Below are positions 1 to 8,675 of a stretch of DNA of 64,000 bases, piece by piece. Position 1 is the stretch's first letter. Every line of letters begins with the position of its first letter. Made by a program: the position numbers and the translations under genes. The notes beneath the pieces were generated by a model that ran no database searches, had not been told where the DNA came from, and worked only from the letters and a program-made list of their open reading frames with translations. Source of the DNA: Streptomyces sp. NBC_01210 (lineage in GTDB: Bacteria; Actinomycetota; Actinomycetes; Streptomycetales; Streptomycetaceae); assembly GCF_036010325.1 (NCBI RefSeq), contig NZ_CP108549.1, positions 4,464,001-4,528,000 of the forward strand, in the 5' to 3' direction.

Positions 1-1781
1 CCTCCGGGCCCTGAGTCACTGCCCATCTGCAGCATCTCTTCCACGGCCGCGCTGAACTTTTTCTCGCTCCTCAGCACCGCGAAGTCCGCCGAAGTCCAAA
101 TCCCTTCGTTCCTGGGCCATACGTCGTTTGCGACAGTTACCCAGAGATCGTCGCCGAACAACGCTTCGAGTTCGGGCACGTCATCGGCTCCGGCGTCATC
201 GGTCTCGCCGATGAACGTCACATAGTCGGCGACATTCGGCCCGAAGTGCTCTCGGAGCTTCTGCTCCTTGAAGATGCTCTTGGGAAGCGATCGGCTGTCG
301 GCGTCGACGACAAGCAGAAACGTGCGCTCATGCTTAATCAGGTAGCGGGCGAGGTGTAGGGCTCCCTCATTGTTGAAGCAAGCCCACAGAGCAACGCCGG
401 CCGCCTGCAAAGAGAGTCCTTCGCACAGCCGGAAGAGCAGTGGGAAGGCTCGCTGCTCGGTGTCTCCCTCCACCGCCAGGAAACAACGCTCGTGCAGAAG
501 AACGGAATTGCGAAGGCCAAGGCCCGCCGCGATCTTGCCGAGGTGCAGATCGATGGCCTCACCGAGCTCATCGGCACCGATTCGCTCGGCAACAGTGCGG
601 TGGTTCTCTAACTTGAGGTGGACAACATCGGAGATGTCGACGCCGTCGATTAGGTTCATGGAGTGGGTGGCAACCATGACACTGACGTGGGGAATTGCGG
701 CCTGGTTGCGAATCAGCCCCATGACCTTGCGTTGGTGGTGATAGTCGAGGTGCGTGTCCGGTTCGTCATAGACGACGATGGTCTGCACCGGCGGCGGCTC
801 TGCCTCAGCATCCTGCTTTCCGTGCACCTCCAGGTCGCCTGTATCGCTCTCCTCTGCCGCCAGGAGTTCGCTGGTCCATTCCCATACAGCGAGTGAGACC
901 CGACGGTTGCTGCCCAGGCCCGAACGGTCCAGACCGACCGACGCGCCCTTGACTCGGCTGATGCGCAGCGGAGCGCCGTTAAACCCACGTTGGAACGACA
1001 CGTCGGGTTCGACGAACACCTCGGCTAGATCCGGACAGCGTTCCTTGATGTGATCGCAAAGAGACTTGGCGTCGATGCGTAGGCATTCTTTGACCTCGTC
1101 CTCGACGGCCTGCAGCTTGCCCTGTAGAGCGGCGTCGGCCATATGCGCCTGGAATTTTCCGCTGAGCGCCGTCTTGACCGCGTCGTCGGGCAGGGCTGCC
1201 TTCCCGTCGAAGACCAGGACCCGGGGCATACGCCGGTGCAACCCTGAAGGAACCGACAGCCAGCCCTGCGTCTGTGAGTGGCTGCGACCGTAGTCCCGCA
1301 GGCACTTCTCGAAGTCTGCCTTCTTGGGCTTCAGTGTGGCGGGCTTGATGCCGAACTCGGCAGCGAGCTCCTTCAGATCCGGCAGCAGGTACTGAGCAAG
1401 GTCCGTTAGCCGGTCATCGTCCGGGAGGGAACTCCAGACCTCCAACGATGGAGTCAGATCGGCGTCGACCTTGCGCCGTAGGCGCACCTGCGCGGGCAGG
1501 TCGAACTCCTGCTGCTCCCATTCGTCCAGCGTGAACTGTCCAATGACGACTGTCTCCGTGCAGCGCTCGAAGGTGCTCTCGCCGTCGGGATCCGCGCTAC
1601 GAACGTAGCTGCGGTCGGCTTCGACCATGTTCTGGGCCCCGACCAGGAAGCTGAGGGCATCCAGCAAGGCGCTCTTACCGCCATCGTTGTGGCCAGCCAA
1701 GATGGTCGGCTTGCTTACCGGGATGTTGGAAACGTCTTGGAGCGACCGGAATCCGCTCACCGAAAACTTGTTCAGATACAC
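1..1781 (-). CDS. OLD-family ATP-dependent endonuclease (AAA ATPase + TOPRIM), 3' end outside window
   Basis: The reading frame enters from a GTG at 1781 and stays open to the window edge, so at least 593 codons are present and the C-terminus is missing. Residues 30-37 read GHNDGGKS, the Walker A variant of SMC/RecF-like ATPases. Residues 339-346 read DEPDTHLD, Walker B plus D-loop. A TOPRIM follows: EGDTEQ near 438 and DAD at 493-495. This order, ATPase then TOPRIM, is that of overcoming-lysogenization-defect (OLD) nucleases, which cleave DNA and are often phage-defence proteins, alone or with a UvrD-like partner. No partner is visible to the right; one could lie left of the window. The GTG start is the last good codon before the conserved N-terminus; no clear ribosome site precedes it. 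Confidence 0.85.
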   Translation of the reverse strand, partial: MYLNKFSVSGFRSLQDVSNIPVSKPTILAGHNDGGKSALLDALSFLVGAQNMVEADRSYVRSADPDGESTFERCTETVVIGQFTLDEWEQQEFDLPAQVRLRRKVDADLTPSLEVWSSLPDDDRLTDLAQYLLPDLKELAAEFGIKPATLKPKKADFEKCLRDYGRSHSQTQGWLSVPSGLHRRMPRVLVFDGKAALPDDAVKTALSGKFQAHMADAALQGKLQAVEDEVKECLRIDAKSLCDHIKERCPDLAEVFVEPDVSFQRGFNGAPLRISRVKGASVGLDRSGLGSNRRVSLAVWEWTSELLAAEESDTGDLEVHGKQDAEAEPPPVQTIVVYDEPDTHLDYHHQRKVMGLIRNQAAIPHVSVMVATHSMNLIDGVDISDVVHLKLENHRTVAERIGADELGEAIDLHLGKIAAGLGLRNSVLLHERCFLAVEGDTEQRAFPLLFRLCEGLSLQAAGVALWACFNNEGALHLARYLIKHERTFLLVVDADSRSLPKSIFKEQKLREHFGPNVADYVTFIGETDDAGADDVPELEALFGDDLWVTVANDVWPRNEGIWTSADFAVLRSEKKFSAAVEEMLQMGSDSGPG

Positions 1782-2313
1782 CGCTGGTCGATCGCTCCAC
1801 GCCCTCGTGCTGCCAACTCGCTGGCCGCAACGGCAGACGCTAGCGACACGTACAGCAGCACCAAGCGTCTCGGATGCACCATCCTAGAACTCCACGGCCC
1901 CTGGCGTGTGCCCCGATCCGATCCTGTTGACTGCCCAGGCGGAGCACAGCTCTCGCGGGGCTGTCAGGTCTAAGGGATGCGCAGTTCGCCGTGGACGGAT
2001 CTGATGACGCCTGGACGGCTGATCCAAGTTGGGGGTGAACGAACTTGTCGGCCTGGTCAAGAGGCCCATGGCCAATAGGTGCTGGCGGCATTCGGTGAGT
2101 CCTCCAGGGCGCTGCTGGCCGAGCCAGGAACGTCATCTATCACGTGACGCTTCGCCAGGACGACTGATCTCGACCGATGTTGATCGATATCGTTCCCTTT
2201 GCTGCGCGCTGAGGGATCTTAGCCCGTGTGTCTTAGGCTACTGGCCCAGCGCAGTGAACGTGCAGGAGCTGTCCGCTCTGCGCCCACTGCAATCGGCCTT
2301 CAAGGGGGCGCCC
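1782..2313. other. Intergenic stretch, no gene recognised
   Basis: About 530 bases between the divergent OLD nuclease and KTSC genes. Open frames here give arginine/serine-rich or unstructured peptides with no recognisable motif. It should hold the promoters of both neighbours, but no clear -10/-35 pair could be assigned. Confidence 0.4.
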
Positions 2314-2529
2314 GTGCAACGTATATCTGTGGTTTCTTCCAATCTGGCTTCTGTCGGTTACGAGCTGCACTCCAGGACGCTCGAAGTGCAGTTCAAGAAC
2401 GGAGGGATCTATCGATATTCAGGTGTACCCGAGTCGGTGTACAGAGGGCTAATGAATGCATCCAGCAAGGGAGGGTATCTCGACGCCTTCGTCAAGAAGG
2501 CTGGCTACCCGGTCGCAAGAATTGTCTGA
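2314..2529 (+). CDS. KTSC domain-containing small protein (71 aa)
   Basis: The protein contains the pattern of the KTSC domain, a small fold named after Lys-tRNA synthetase C-terminal-like proteins: SSNLASVGY near the N-terminus, then LEVQFKNGGIYRYSGVP, and ASSKGGYLD close to the end. Homologues are typically 60-75 aa with this layout. The frame opens further upstream (to 2029), but that part shows no conservation-like features. The GTG at 2314 is preceded by a G-rich ribosome site (2303-2308) and gives the normal length. Function of the family is unknown; it is frequent on phages and mobile elements. Confidence 0.8.
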   Translation: MQRISVVSSNLASVGYELHSRTLEVQFKNGGIYRYSGVPESVYRGLMNASSKGGYLDAFVKKAGYPVARIV

Positions 2530-2881
2530 CGCCAAAGTAACCGGTCAACCCGCGCCGTACGCACAGGCGATCGGAGGGTAGGTCGACCATCGAAGACACG
2601 CGCTGTGCCAGGGGCAGGCCGGGTTCGACATCGAGGAGGAACGCCCGTCCCGATGCGAGGCGGTCGAGTGACCTGTGGCGCCCCCGGCGACGGATGAGCG
2701 CGATGCGACGTCCTGCTGCGACAGGAGTGGTTTCGCCGCGGGCTTGGCTGACCGCGCCCTCGTCGTCCTGATGCAGGGCCGGAAACTGGCTGACGTCGAC
2801 GCCTTCGGTGAAGGCGAACTGCCACGTCATCTGTGGCGGGTCGCCCAGGTCGTGCCAGTGCTGCCGAACATCAGGGCCCGA
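2530..2881. other. Gap with an open frame in phase with tcmP but beyond its stop
   Basis: On the minus strand the frame stays open after the tcmP stop codon, from 2881 down to 2492, running slightly into the convergent KTSC gene. From about 2860 it reads HWHDLGDPPQMTWQFAF, which does not look like a random shadow, but no family was recognised and no ribosome site precedes the internal ATG at 2830. It may be the remnant of a gene or of a longer tcmP form. Confidence 0.3.
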
Positions 2882-4009
2882 TCACCAGAGGGAGCCTTGC
2901 TCCCCTGAAATGTTGGGCTTGGGCGGGGCTGTCGAGATGGTCACCCGGGTCTTCGCGTTGACAACACGGGGCTCTGTTGCCACGGCACCTTCATCGCGCA
3001 TCTGACGTATCAGCCGGATGACCTGGGCAGGACGGTAGACGGTCTCCAGAAGCGTGTACTTCTGGAGTTCCTCTATGGTCCGCCCTTCAGACGAGTCGGC
3101 TACGAACGCGCGCAAGATCCGCTGAAGGGGCGCGGTGTTGGGCTCGAATTCGAGGGCCAGTGCTTCTTGCTGCGTGTCCTTCGGGTCGCGGTAGCGGACG
3201 CCGTAGGAAGGGTCGACCTTCCACATGGCCTCCTTCATCTTCTCCAGCCCCTTTTCGTGGGCGGTACCGAAGATCAGGTAGAGGACCCTGCCACCCTCGT
3301 CGACCATTTCGAAGTACAGCGTGTGGAGGAAGCCGGCCCTGCGCAGTGTGTCCCGGTACTGCTCGCGAAGGAACGCAAACTTCTGCGCTGAGGGCAGCCG
3401 GAAGACGGCCTGCCAGTCCGGGCTGCCGAAGGCGTCGTCGCCTCGTTGTCGGTGGCCGTCGTGGTTTTCGGCGAAGCGGGCGAGGAAGTTGGGGGCGAAG
3501 GTCACCATGACCTCGGTGCTGCGACGGCTGCCGAGTTCATGCAGCAACGAGTACGGGATGTCCGGGCCTCCGAAGCTGTCCAGGAAGACGAACAGCGGGT
3601 GATCTAACGAACTGAGGCTCTGCAGCTTCTGCAGCAGGGCCGGGTGGAACTCTCCCTCTCGTATGTCGACAGCCAGCCGCCCTGCGACGTAGTCCGAGTG
3701 CTTCGCGCGAGCGAGCGTCATCTGGCGCTCCAGCTCTTCCACTCGTCGCGGGTTTTCCTCCGTGAGAACCAGACGCATGCGTTTTGGGAACCTGTGCAGG
3801 GCGCCGGCGAAGACGTCGTAGGCGATTACGGGAGATCCAGGCTCGCCCTGCTTGTAGACGCCGGATCCCGCGAAACCCTCGGCGTAGGTGATCACTTCAT
3901 GGCGCGACAGCAGGATCGGAGCCCATGCTTCCAGGTACCGCTTGAGTAAGTCATGTTTGGCTGCCGTGTGCGGATCGCGTTCCCACACGGTGTCCTTCGG
4001 CACGGCCAT
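2882..4009 (-). CDS. tcmP: Three-Cys-motif partner protein TcmP
   Basis: A 375-residue protein matching the TcmP family: N-terminal VWERDPHTAAKHDLLKRYL, then YAEGFAGSG at about 43-50, a DSFGGPD motif in the middle, and a C-terminal winged-helix-like part. TcmP proteins are known from genome context as constant partners of the DUF5131 three-Cys-motif protein, and that gene lies just upstream on the same strand (4110-4865), 100 bases away. The biochemical role of the pair is unknown. The ATG at 4009 has a GGGGGAG ribosome site; the GTG at 4024 is an alternative start. Confidence 0.85.
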   Translation of the reverse strand: MAVPKDTVWERDPHTAAKHDLLKRYLEAWAPILLSRHEVITYAEGFAGSGVYKQGEPGSPVIAYDVFAGALHRFPKRMRLVLTEENPRRVEELERQMTLARAKHSDYVAGRLAVDIREGEFHPALLQKLQSLSSLDHPLFVFLDSFGGPDIPYSLLHELGSRRSTEVMVTFAPNFLARFAENHDGHRQRGDDAFGSPDWQAVFRLPSAQKFAFLREQYRDTLRRAGFLHTLYFEMVDEGGRVLYLIFGTAHEKGLEKMKEAMWKVDPSYGVRYRDPKDTQQEALALEFEPNTAPLQRILRAFVADSSEGRTIEELQKYTLLETVYRPAQVIRLIRQMRDEGAVATEPRVVNAKTRVTISTAPPKPNISGEQGSLW

Positions 4010-4109
4010 AACCACTCCCCCCACTTCATTACAGCCCCGCTGGGGAGAGGGTCACACACCGTTGCCATATGCCACCAGAGCGCGTACGACGTCGGCTGGA
4101 GAATGGCCG

Positions 4110-4865
4110 TTAGTACGCTGTTGCCGACAGCCGGGGAGGCATCTCGTCCCACGTTGCGCCGACGAGTTCGCGGCCCCCGGACTTGGGGCTCCGGCCGCCC
4201 CATTGTTTGAAGAAGAAGGGCACTTCGCCCTCGTTGCAGGCGTTGCGAATCTCGATCAGCCATTCCTCGCGGACGGGGCGGTGATGGGGGCCGGACTCGC
4301 CTCCGGCGATCACCCAGCCGATTCCGTCCAGGCGTAAACCGGCCAGAGGGCCGAGCAAGGGCTCACAGGACAAAAAACGCACAGCGGCGGGAACCCGGCG
4401 CAAGTCGTCGACGCGGTCCAGATGATCGGCGTTCTCTACGGAGACCCCCATCCATAGATTGGGAGGCCAGTCGAGTTCGTCCGCCAACCGCCGGAGTCTG
4501 CGGGCTCGCTTGGTGAGCAGCTGATAGGTGTGCTGCGGTGTCTCGGCGATCACCTGGAACACTTGCCGGACGAACTCCAGGGGTACCTTGGCGTGGAAGA
4601 GATCACTCATGGAGTTCACGAACACCATGCGCGGCGCCCTCCACTGGCGCGGGACGGACAAGGCGTCCGGGTGCAAGGCGAGACCGAAGCCCGGACCCGA
4701 AGTCCTGGGATCTCCGTCGGTCTGGTACTTGGCAACTCCCATGGCCTTTAAGCGCCTTGATAACGCCAGGGCGTAGCAGTTGTCACAGCCAGGGGAGACG
4801 CGGTCGCATCCCGTTGTGGGATTCCAGGTCGCCTCAGTCCACTCGATCGTGCTGCGATCGCCCAT
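4110..4865 (-). CDS. DUF5131 / phage Gp37-Gp68 family three-Cys-motif protein
   Basis: A 251-residue protein with the N-terminal signature IEWTEATWNPTTGC and cysteines at 20, 27 and 30 (C-x6-C-x2-C), followed by NCYA. Later blocks FVNSMSDLFH, LLTKRARRL, WMGVSVEN and GGESGPHHRP are diagnostic of the DUF5131 (Gp37/Gp68) family. The three cysteines recall the iron-sulfur ligands of radical SAM and photolyase-like enzymes, but spacing differs from CxxxCxxC, so catalysis is not established. It is the expected partner of TcmP, directly downstream. The ATG at 4865 has a strong GGGAGGGG ribosome site and was preferred over 4901. Confidence 0.85.
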   Translation of the reverse strand: MGDRSTIEWTEATWNPTTGCDRVSPGCDNCYALALSRRLKAMGVAKYQTDGDPRTSGPGFGLALHPDALSVPRQWRAPRMVFVNSMSDLFHAKVPLEFVRQVFQVIAETPQHTYQLLTKRARRLRRLADELDWPPNLWMGVSVENADHLDRVDDLRRVPAAVRFLSCEPLLGPLAGLRLDGIGWVIAGGESGPHHRPVREEWLIEIRNACNEGEVPFFFKQWGGRSPKSGGRELVGATWDEMPPRLSATAY

Positions 4866-5090
4866 CGCTGCCCCTCCCGGCGCACATGGACAAACGCCCA
4901 CAGCGCATGTTGCGTACGGCGCTTCGGCTGAGCTGCCTAACGAACGACGTGCCGAACTGGCACGCGACCGCCCCCATCATTCATGTCGAACATGTGTTCT
5001 GTGAAGAGGGGCGTACCCGACCCGCGGGGCGGGGCCAGCCAATGCCCGTCGGGCTCGGCCTAGCTGTCTTTGACCTCGACTGCGCTGGGC

Positions 5091-5666
5091 ATGTACCAGC
5101 TCATGAACGGAGCACTGGTGAAGTGGGCGACCCTGGTGGCGGAGGCGAAGCTGAGCGGGCCGCTTCCTCGGCGGTGGGCGCATTCGCAAGGCGTCGCGCA
5201 GCGCGCGGCTGACTTGGCGAGGATCTTGGGTGACGACGCTGATCTTCTGGCTTCGGCGGCTGTATTGCACGACGTCGGTTACGCACCACGGCTAGCCGTG
5301 ACGGGCTTCCATCCGCTCGACGGCGCTCGGTTTCTCCGTGACGTCCACGGGGCTGATGAGCGGCTGGTGCGGTTGGTGGCGAACCATTCGTTCGCGCTTC
5401 TGGAGGCCGAGGAGCGGGGGCTGCGGGAGGTGCTGGAGGCGGAGTTCCCGTTGCTGGAGGACCAGATTCTGGTGGATGCGCTGGTGTGGTGCGATATGAC
5501 GACGACGCCCGACGGGGAGCGGACGACTGCAGGAGCTCGGGTTGCGGAGATTGTTGGCCGCTATGGGGCTGACAGTGTGGTGGGGCGGTTTATCCGTCGG
5601 GCGTCGCCGGAGATTTTCGCTGCTGTGGAGCGGGTGGAGGCGGCGCTGGCGGCTCAGCCGAGGTAG
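5091..5666 (+). CDS. HD domain-containing phosphohydrolase
   Basis: A protein of about 190 residues with the metal-binding pattern of HD-superfamily phosphohydrolases: His31 in WAHSQGVAQRA, HD at 60-61 in AAVLHDVGYAP, FHPLDGARFL after it, and NHSF near 100. Such enzymes hydrolyse phosphomonoesters, nucleotides or cyclic nucleotides; the substrate here is not evident. The start is uncertain: TTG 5070, ATG 5091, ATG 5103 and GTG 5118 are all in frame and none has a strong ribosome site. Its end overlaps the end of the convergent NUDIX gene by 13 bases. Confidence 0.8.
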   Translation: MYQLMNGALVKWATLVAEAKLSGPLPRRWAHSQGVAQRAADLARILGDDADLLASAAVLHDVGYAPRLAVTGFHPLDGARFLRDVHGADERLVRLVANHSFALLEAEERGLREVLEAEFPLLEDQILVDALVWCDMTTTPDGERTTAGARVAEIVGRYGADSVVGRFIRRASPEIFAAVERVEAALAAQPR

Positions 5667-6121
5667 GGGTAGGTGCCGGCGAGGTAGTCGCCGATCTGCT
5701 GGCGCATGCTCGGGTGGATGTCGTACTGGTCGAGGTCGGCCGGCTGGACGAAGCGAACGCCGTCGGCCTCATCGTTGACCGTGGGCTCGCCGCCGACGGG
5801 GCGGCCGATGTAGGTGTTCTCGTACTGCTGGCGGATCTCGCCGTCGCTGTAGGCGACGATGTGCTTGGGATTGGTGTAGATCCCGAGGAAGCCGGTGATC
5901 TCGGCGATGATGCCGGTCTCCTCCAGGCATTCCCGGACGGCGCACTGGGCGGCGGTCTCGCCGATGTCCTGGGCTCCGCCGGGAAGGGCCCACTGGCCGG
6001 TGTCGCGGCGGCGCTGGAGCAGTATGGCGCCCTCGTCGTTGACGACCAGCAGGTTGCTGGCGGGGATGAGGGTGTTGGCCTTGGGGGCGTTGGGGTCGTT
6101 GACGTACTCAGTCCTGCCCAT
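5654..6121 (-). CDS. NUDIX hydrolase
   Basis: A 155-residue protein with a complete Nudix box at residues 49-71 (GAQDIGE, then RECLEETG), preceded by QWALPGG. Nudix enzymes cleave nucleoside diphosphates linked to another moiety; the substrate is unknown. The ATG at 6121 has an AGGAGGGG site about ten bases upstream. The gene overlaps the 3' end of the XRE/DUF5919 regulator gene by 14 bases, indicating one transcript and probable translational coupling. The pairing suggests regulation of, or by, a nucleotide-derived signal (inference). Confidence 0.88.
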   Translation of the reverse strand: MGRTEYVNDPNAPKANTLIPASNLLVVNDEGAILLQRRRDTGQWALPGGAQDIGETAAQCAVRECLEETGIIAEITGFLGIYTNPKHIVAYSDGEIRQQYENTYIGRPVGGEPTVNDEADGVRFVQPADLDQYDIHPSMRQQIGDYLAGTYPYLG

Positions 6122-6878
6122 TCGCGGGGTTCCCCTCCTGGTCGGGCTTCCAAGCGTGTGCGCTGGCCCAGACGGCTTCGAAGCTCTGAGCGTAGTTGTC
6201 GAACCACCCTGAGGTGTCCACCCTCTTGAGGTGAAGGAGGGGGTTGGCGCTGGCCGGCTGGCCGAAGACGTGGGGATTGACCAGCAGGTCGTCGTCGTAC
6301 CGGAACAGCGAGTTGTACAGGGTGGTGTCGTGCAGCCGGACTTCGCAGCCGGGTGCGGGCAGCAGTGGCCGGTAGTAGGTGAGGGAGGCGCGGATCTTGG
6401 CGCCGAGAGTGTCTCCGATGCCCTCTTCGCGGCCTCGGTTAGCGACTGCCTGGCTGCTCGGGTCACCGAAGCACAGTCGTACCTGGACTCCGCTGGCCGC
6501 GCGCTCGGTCAGCATATGCGCGACGCGCGGGTTGGACTGGGCGAAGAAGGTGCCGGAGAACACGAGCACGTCGATCTGCTTCTGCGCCTCATGCAGCAGC
6601 GAGAGCCATGTATCACGGGGGACGCTGGCACGGTTCTGGTAGGTGCCGACCAGTTCTGTGCCCGGGCTGCCCTGCGGCCCGCTGCGACGCTGGGGCGCCG
6701 GCCATAGGAATGTCTCCTCCACGCGTAGGTGCTGAGCGACGCGGAAGCGGTGTCGTGGGTGTGGTACTCGCCCGCCCAGCCAGCGGCTGACGGTCTTGGG
6801 GTCGACTTCGCATGCCTCGGCGAGCGATTCGGGTAAGACGCCTCGTTGGGCGAGTACGGAGTGGAGTCGCTCGTTCAC
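6108..6878 (-). CDS. XRE-family regulator with C-terminal DUF5919/PLD-like domain
   Basis: A 256-residue protein. Residues 1-55 form a helix-turn-helix (LAEACEVDPKTVSRWLGG). Residues 95-250 contain LLHEAQKQIDVLVFSGTFFAQ and a late LHDTTLYNSLFRYDDDLLVNPH, a pattern of the phospholipase-D-like DUF5919 domain that usually lacks the complete HKD motif and may bind rather than hydrolyse a ligand. It starts with GTG and no convincing ribosome site. It is divergent from the HAD gene and followed by the NUDIX gene. Probably a ligand-responsive repressor of the neighbourhood (inference). Confidence 0.82.
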   Translation of the reverse strand: MNERLHSVLAQRGVLPESLAEACEVDPKTVSRWLGGRVPHPRHRFRVAQHLRVEETFLWPAPQRRSGPQGSPGTELVGTYQNRASVPRDTWLSLLHEAQKQIDVLVFSGTFFAQSNPRVAHMLTERAASGVQVRLCFGDPSSQAVANRGREEGIGDTLGAKIRASLTYYRPLLPAPGCEVRLHDTTLYNSLFRYDDDLLVNPHVFGQPASANPLLHLKRVDTSGWFDNYAQSFEAVWASAHAWKPDQEGNPANGQD

Positions 6879-6889
6879 GCACGTAATCC

Positions 6890-6912
6890 AAGCCGAGCCA
6901 GCCCAAGGCTTG
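6890..6912. promoter_or_regulatory. Inverted repeat in the XRE/HAD divergent promoter region
   Basis: CAAGCC and GGCTTG are placed about 12 bases apart just upstream of the regulator start. The location suits an operator of the neighbouring XRE regulator. This is a positional inference only. Confidence 0.3.
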
Positions 6913-6961
6913 CAAGGACGTTCTGGGACCTTTTCCCGGAGTCGACGGTTCCGAGGGTGCT

Positions 6962-6973
6962 TACGCTGGCGGT
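6962..6973 (+). promoter_or_regulatory. Probable -10 element of a leaderless HAD transcript
   Basis: TACGCT (6962-6967) fits the actinobacterial TANNNT -10 pattern and lies six bases before the ATG at 6974. There is no purine-rich ribosome site, so the mRNA may begin at the start codon. Confidence 0.45.
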
Positions 6974-7666
6974 ATGCCGCTCATCGTCTTGTGGGACATC
7001 GACCACACGCTCATCGACAATGCCGGTGTCAGCAAGGAGATTTACGCTGCTGCCTTCACGGCGCTGGCTGGCGAAGCACCTACCCAACCGGCGGTGACGG
7101 AAGGGCGCACGGACCGCCTGATCATGCGTGAGATGTTCCGGCGGCACGACCTGCCCGAGCCTGACTGGACACGCATCGAAGCCGCCCTCACCCAAGCCGG
7201 CCGCGACCGCCTCGGTGATCTGCGTGAGCGAGGCACCACCCTTCCTGGGGTGCGTGACGCACTCAAGGAGACTGCTAGCCAGTCGAATTGGGCCTCCTCG
7301 ATTCTCACCGGGAACATCGCTGCAAACGCACAGGTGAAGTTGTCGGCGTTCGGCCTGGACACTCTGGTGGACTTGCGTCTCGGGGCCTATGGCGCCGACG
7401 CGGTCGATCGGTCCGATCTTGTGGATGTGGCCCGTCGACGGGTGCGACAGCACCATGGCCTGCCTGACGGGAGCCCCGTCGTCCTGGTGGGCGACACCCC
7501 ACGAGACGTCGAGGCAGCTCGCGCTTCCGGTGCCCAGGCCGTAGCTGTCGCCACCGGCGTCCACAGCCAGGCCGAGCTGACCGCTGCCGGCGCCACAACT
7601 GTCCTCCCTGACTTGTCCGACACGATCAGCCTGCTGCGCCTGCTGGAGAGCTTCGCCCGTCACTGA
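6974..7666 (+). CDS. HAD-superfamily hydrolase (phosphatase)
   Basis: A 230-residue protein with all HAD landmarks: catalytic DIDHTL with Asp8 and Asp10, an insertion cap domain, the Ser/Thr motif in SSILTGN (about 115-121), and the acidic motif VLVGDTPRDVEAA near 175-187. It belongs to the phosphoglycolate-phosphatase-like branch, which dephosphorylates small metabolites or nucleotides. It is followed after about 100 bases by the radical SAM cassette on the same strand and could act in the same pathway. Confidence 0.85.
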   Translation: MPLIVLWDIDHTLIDNAGVSKEIYAAAFTALAGEAPTQPAVTEGRTDRLIMREMFRRHDLPEPDWTRIEAALTQAGRDRLGDLRERGTTLPGVRDALKETASQSNWASSILTGNIAANAQVKLSAFGLDTLVDLRLGAYGADAVDRSDLVDVARRRVRQHHGLPDGSPVVLVGDTPRDVEAARASGAQAVAVATGVHSQAELTAAGATTVLPDLSDTISLLRLLESFARH

Positions 7667-7772
7667 AAACGTCCCGGGACGTCCTGGGACCGTCCGCGTA
7701 CGCGGTGATGCGGTCCCACGTCTCTCCACCACGATCAGGTCTCCCATCAGGCAACTGCCGCAGGAGGCCGAC

Positions 7773-8675
7773 GTGATCGAGGAAGTAACCGGGATCCGGC
7801 GCATCCGGATGCTGTACCTGCAGCTGCTGTACCGCTGCAACTTCGAGTGCCTGCACTGCTTCCACGGCAAGCGACTCCAGCACGCGGACGCGTTCACGCT
7901 GGAAGAGGCGGTCAACCTCGTCACGCTCATGCGTGACGAGTACGCCACCGAGGCCCTCACACTGCTCGGCGGCGAGCCGTTCGTCTACAAGAGCCTCCCG
8001 GAGGTCGTCCGATACGCCAAGCAGGAACTGGGCCAGCAGGTCGAGATCTGCACCAACGGCTACCGGATCGAGCGCCGGCTGAACGAGATCGCCCCGTACG
8101 TGGACCTGCTGCGGATCTCGCTGGAGGGCATCGGCTCCACCAACGACCACATCCGCAAGACCGGGAGCTACCAGAGCGCACTGAGCGCGCTCCACCTCGC
8201 CCGGGAACTCGGTGTCCGCACGGGCGCGACCATGACGGTGACCTCACGGAACATCGACGAGGTGCTGCCGCTGGCCCGCACCCTGCAGCACTTCGGGACA
8301 GAGCAGTTGAAGCTACACTGCCTGCGGCCGGTCGGCAACGCCGCTGCCCACCCCGAGCTCCTCGTCACCGATCCGGCCGACTATGCCCGCCTGCGCGAGC
8401 AGCTCCAGGCGGCCGAGCTGGCCATCGAGGTGATCGTCGACGAGGACCTCTCCGAGCACGGCGCCCCGGAGATCTGTCCTCCTGGAGGCGGCCCGATCGC
8501 GATCGAGCGCATCGAGGCGGATCCACGCGGCGCGCTCACCATGTCCTGCAAGGCTGTCGGCAAGGACTCCCATGCCTTCTGGTACGACAAGCATGCCGAC
8601 CGGATCGTTCACCGGCCGTCCGCCACCGACGAGCTCACTCTCGCCGTCCCGGACGTGGTGTACGCCCGTGTCTGA
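7773..8675 (+). CDS. Radical SAM protein
   Basis: A 300-residue protein starting at GTG 7773 after a GGAGG-type site. Cys22, Cys26 and Cys29 form the canonical CxxxCxxC cluster motif (CNFECLHC), and LLGGEPF at 64-70 is the SAM-contacting GGE motif. It cleaves S-adenosylmethionine to generate a radical; substrate unknown. Two late cysteines (EICPPGG and MSCKAVG) might bind an auxiliary cluster, but a full SPASM pattern is not obvious. The stop overlaps the start of the kinase-like gene by eight bases, so the two are translationally coupled. A nucleotide or peptide substrate is possible; see findings. Confidence 0.88.
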   Translation: MIEEVTGIRRIRMLYLQLLYRCNFECLHCFHGKRLQHADAFTLEEAVNLVTLMRDEYATEALTLLGGEPFVYKSLPEVVRYAKQELGQQVEICTNGYRIERRLNEIAPYVDLLRISLEGIGSTNDHIRKTGSYQSALSALHLARELGVRTGATMTVTSRNIDEVLPLARTLQHFGTEQLKLHCLRPVGNAAAHPELLVTDPADYARLREQLQAAELAIEVIVDEDLSEHGAPEICPPGGGPIAIERIEADPRGALTMSCKAVGKDSHAFWYDKHADRIVHRPSATDELTLAVPDVVYARV

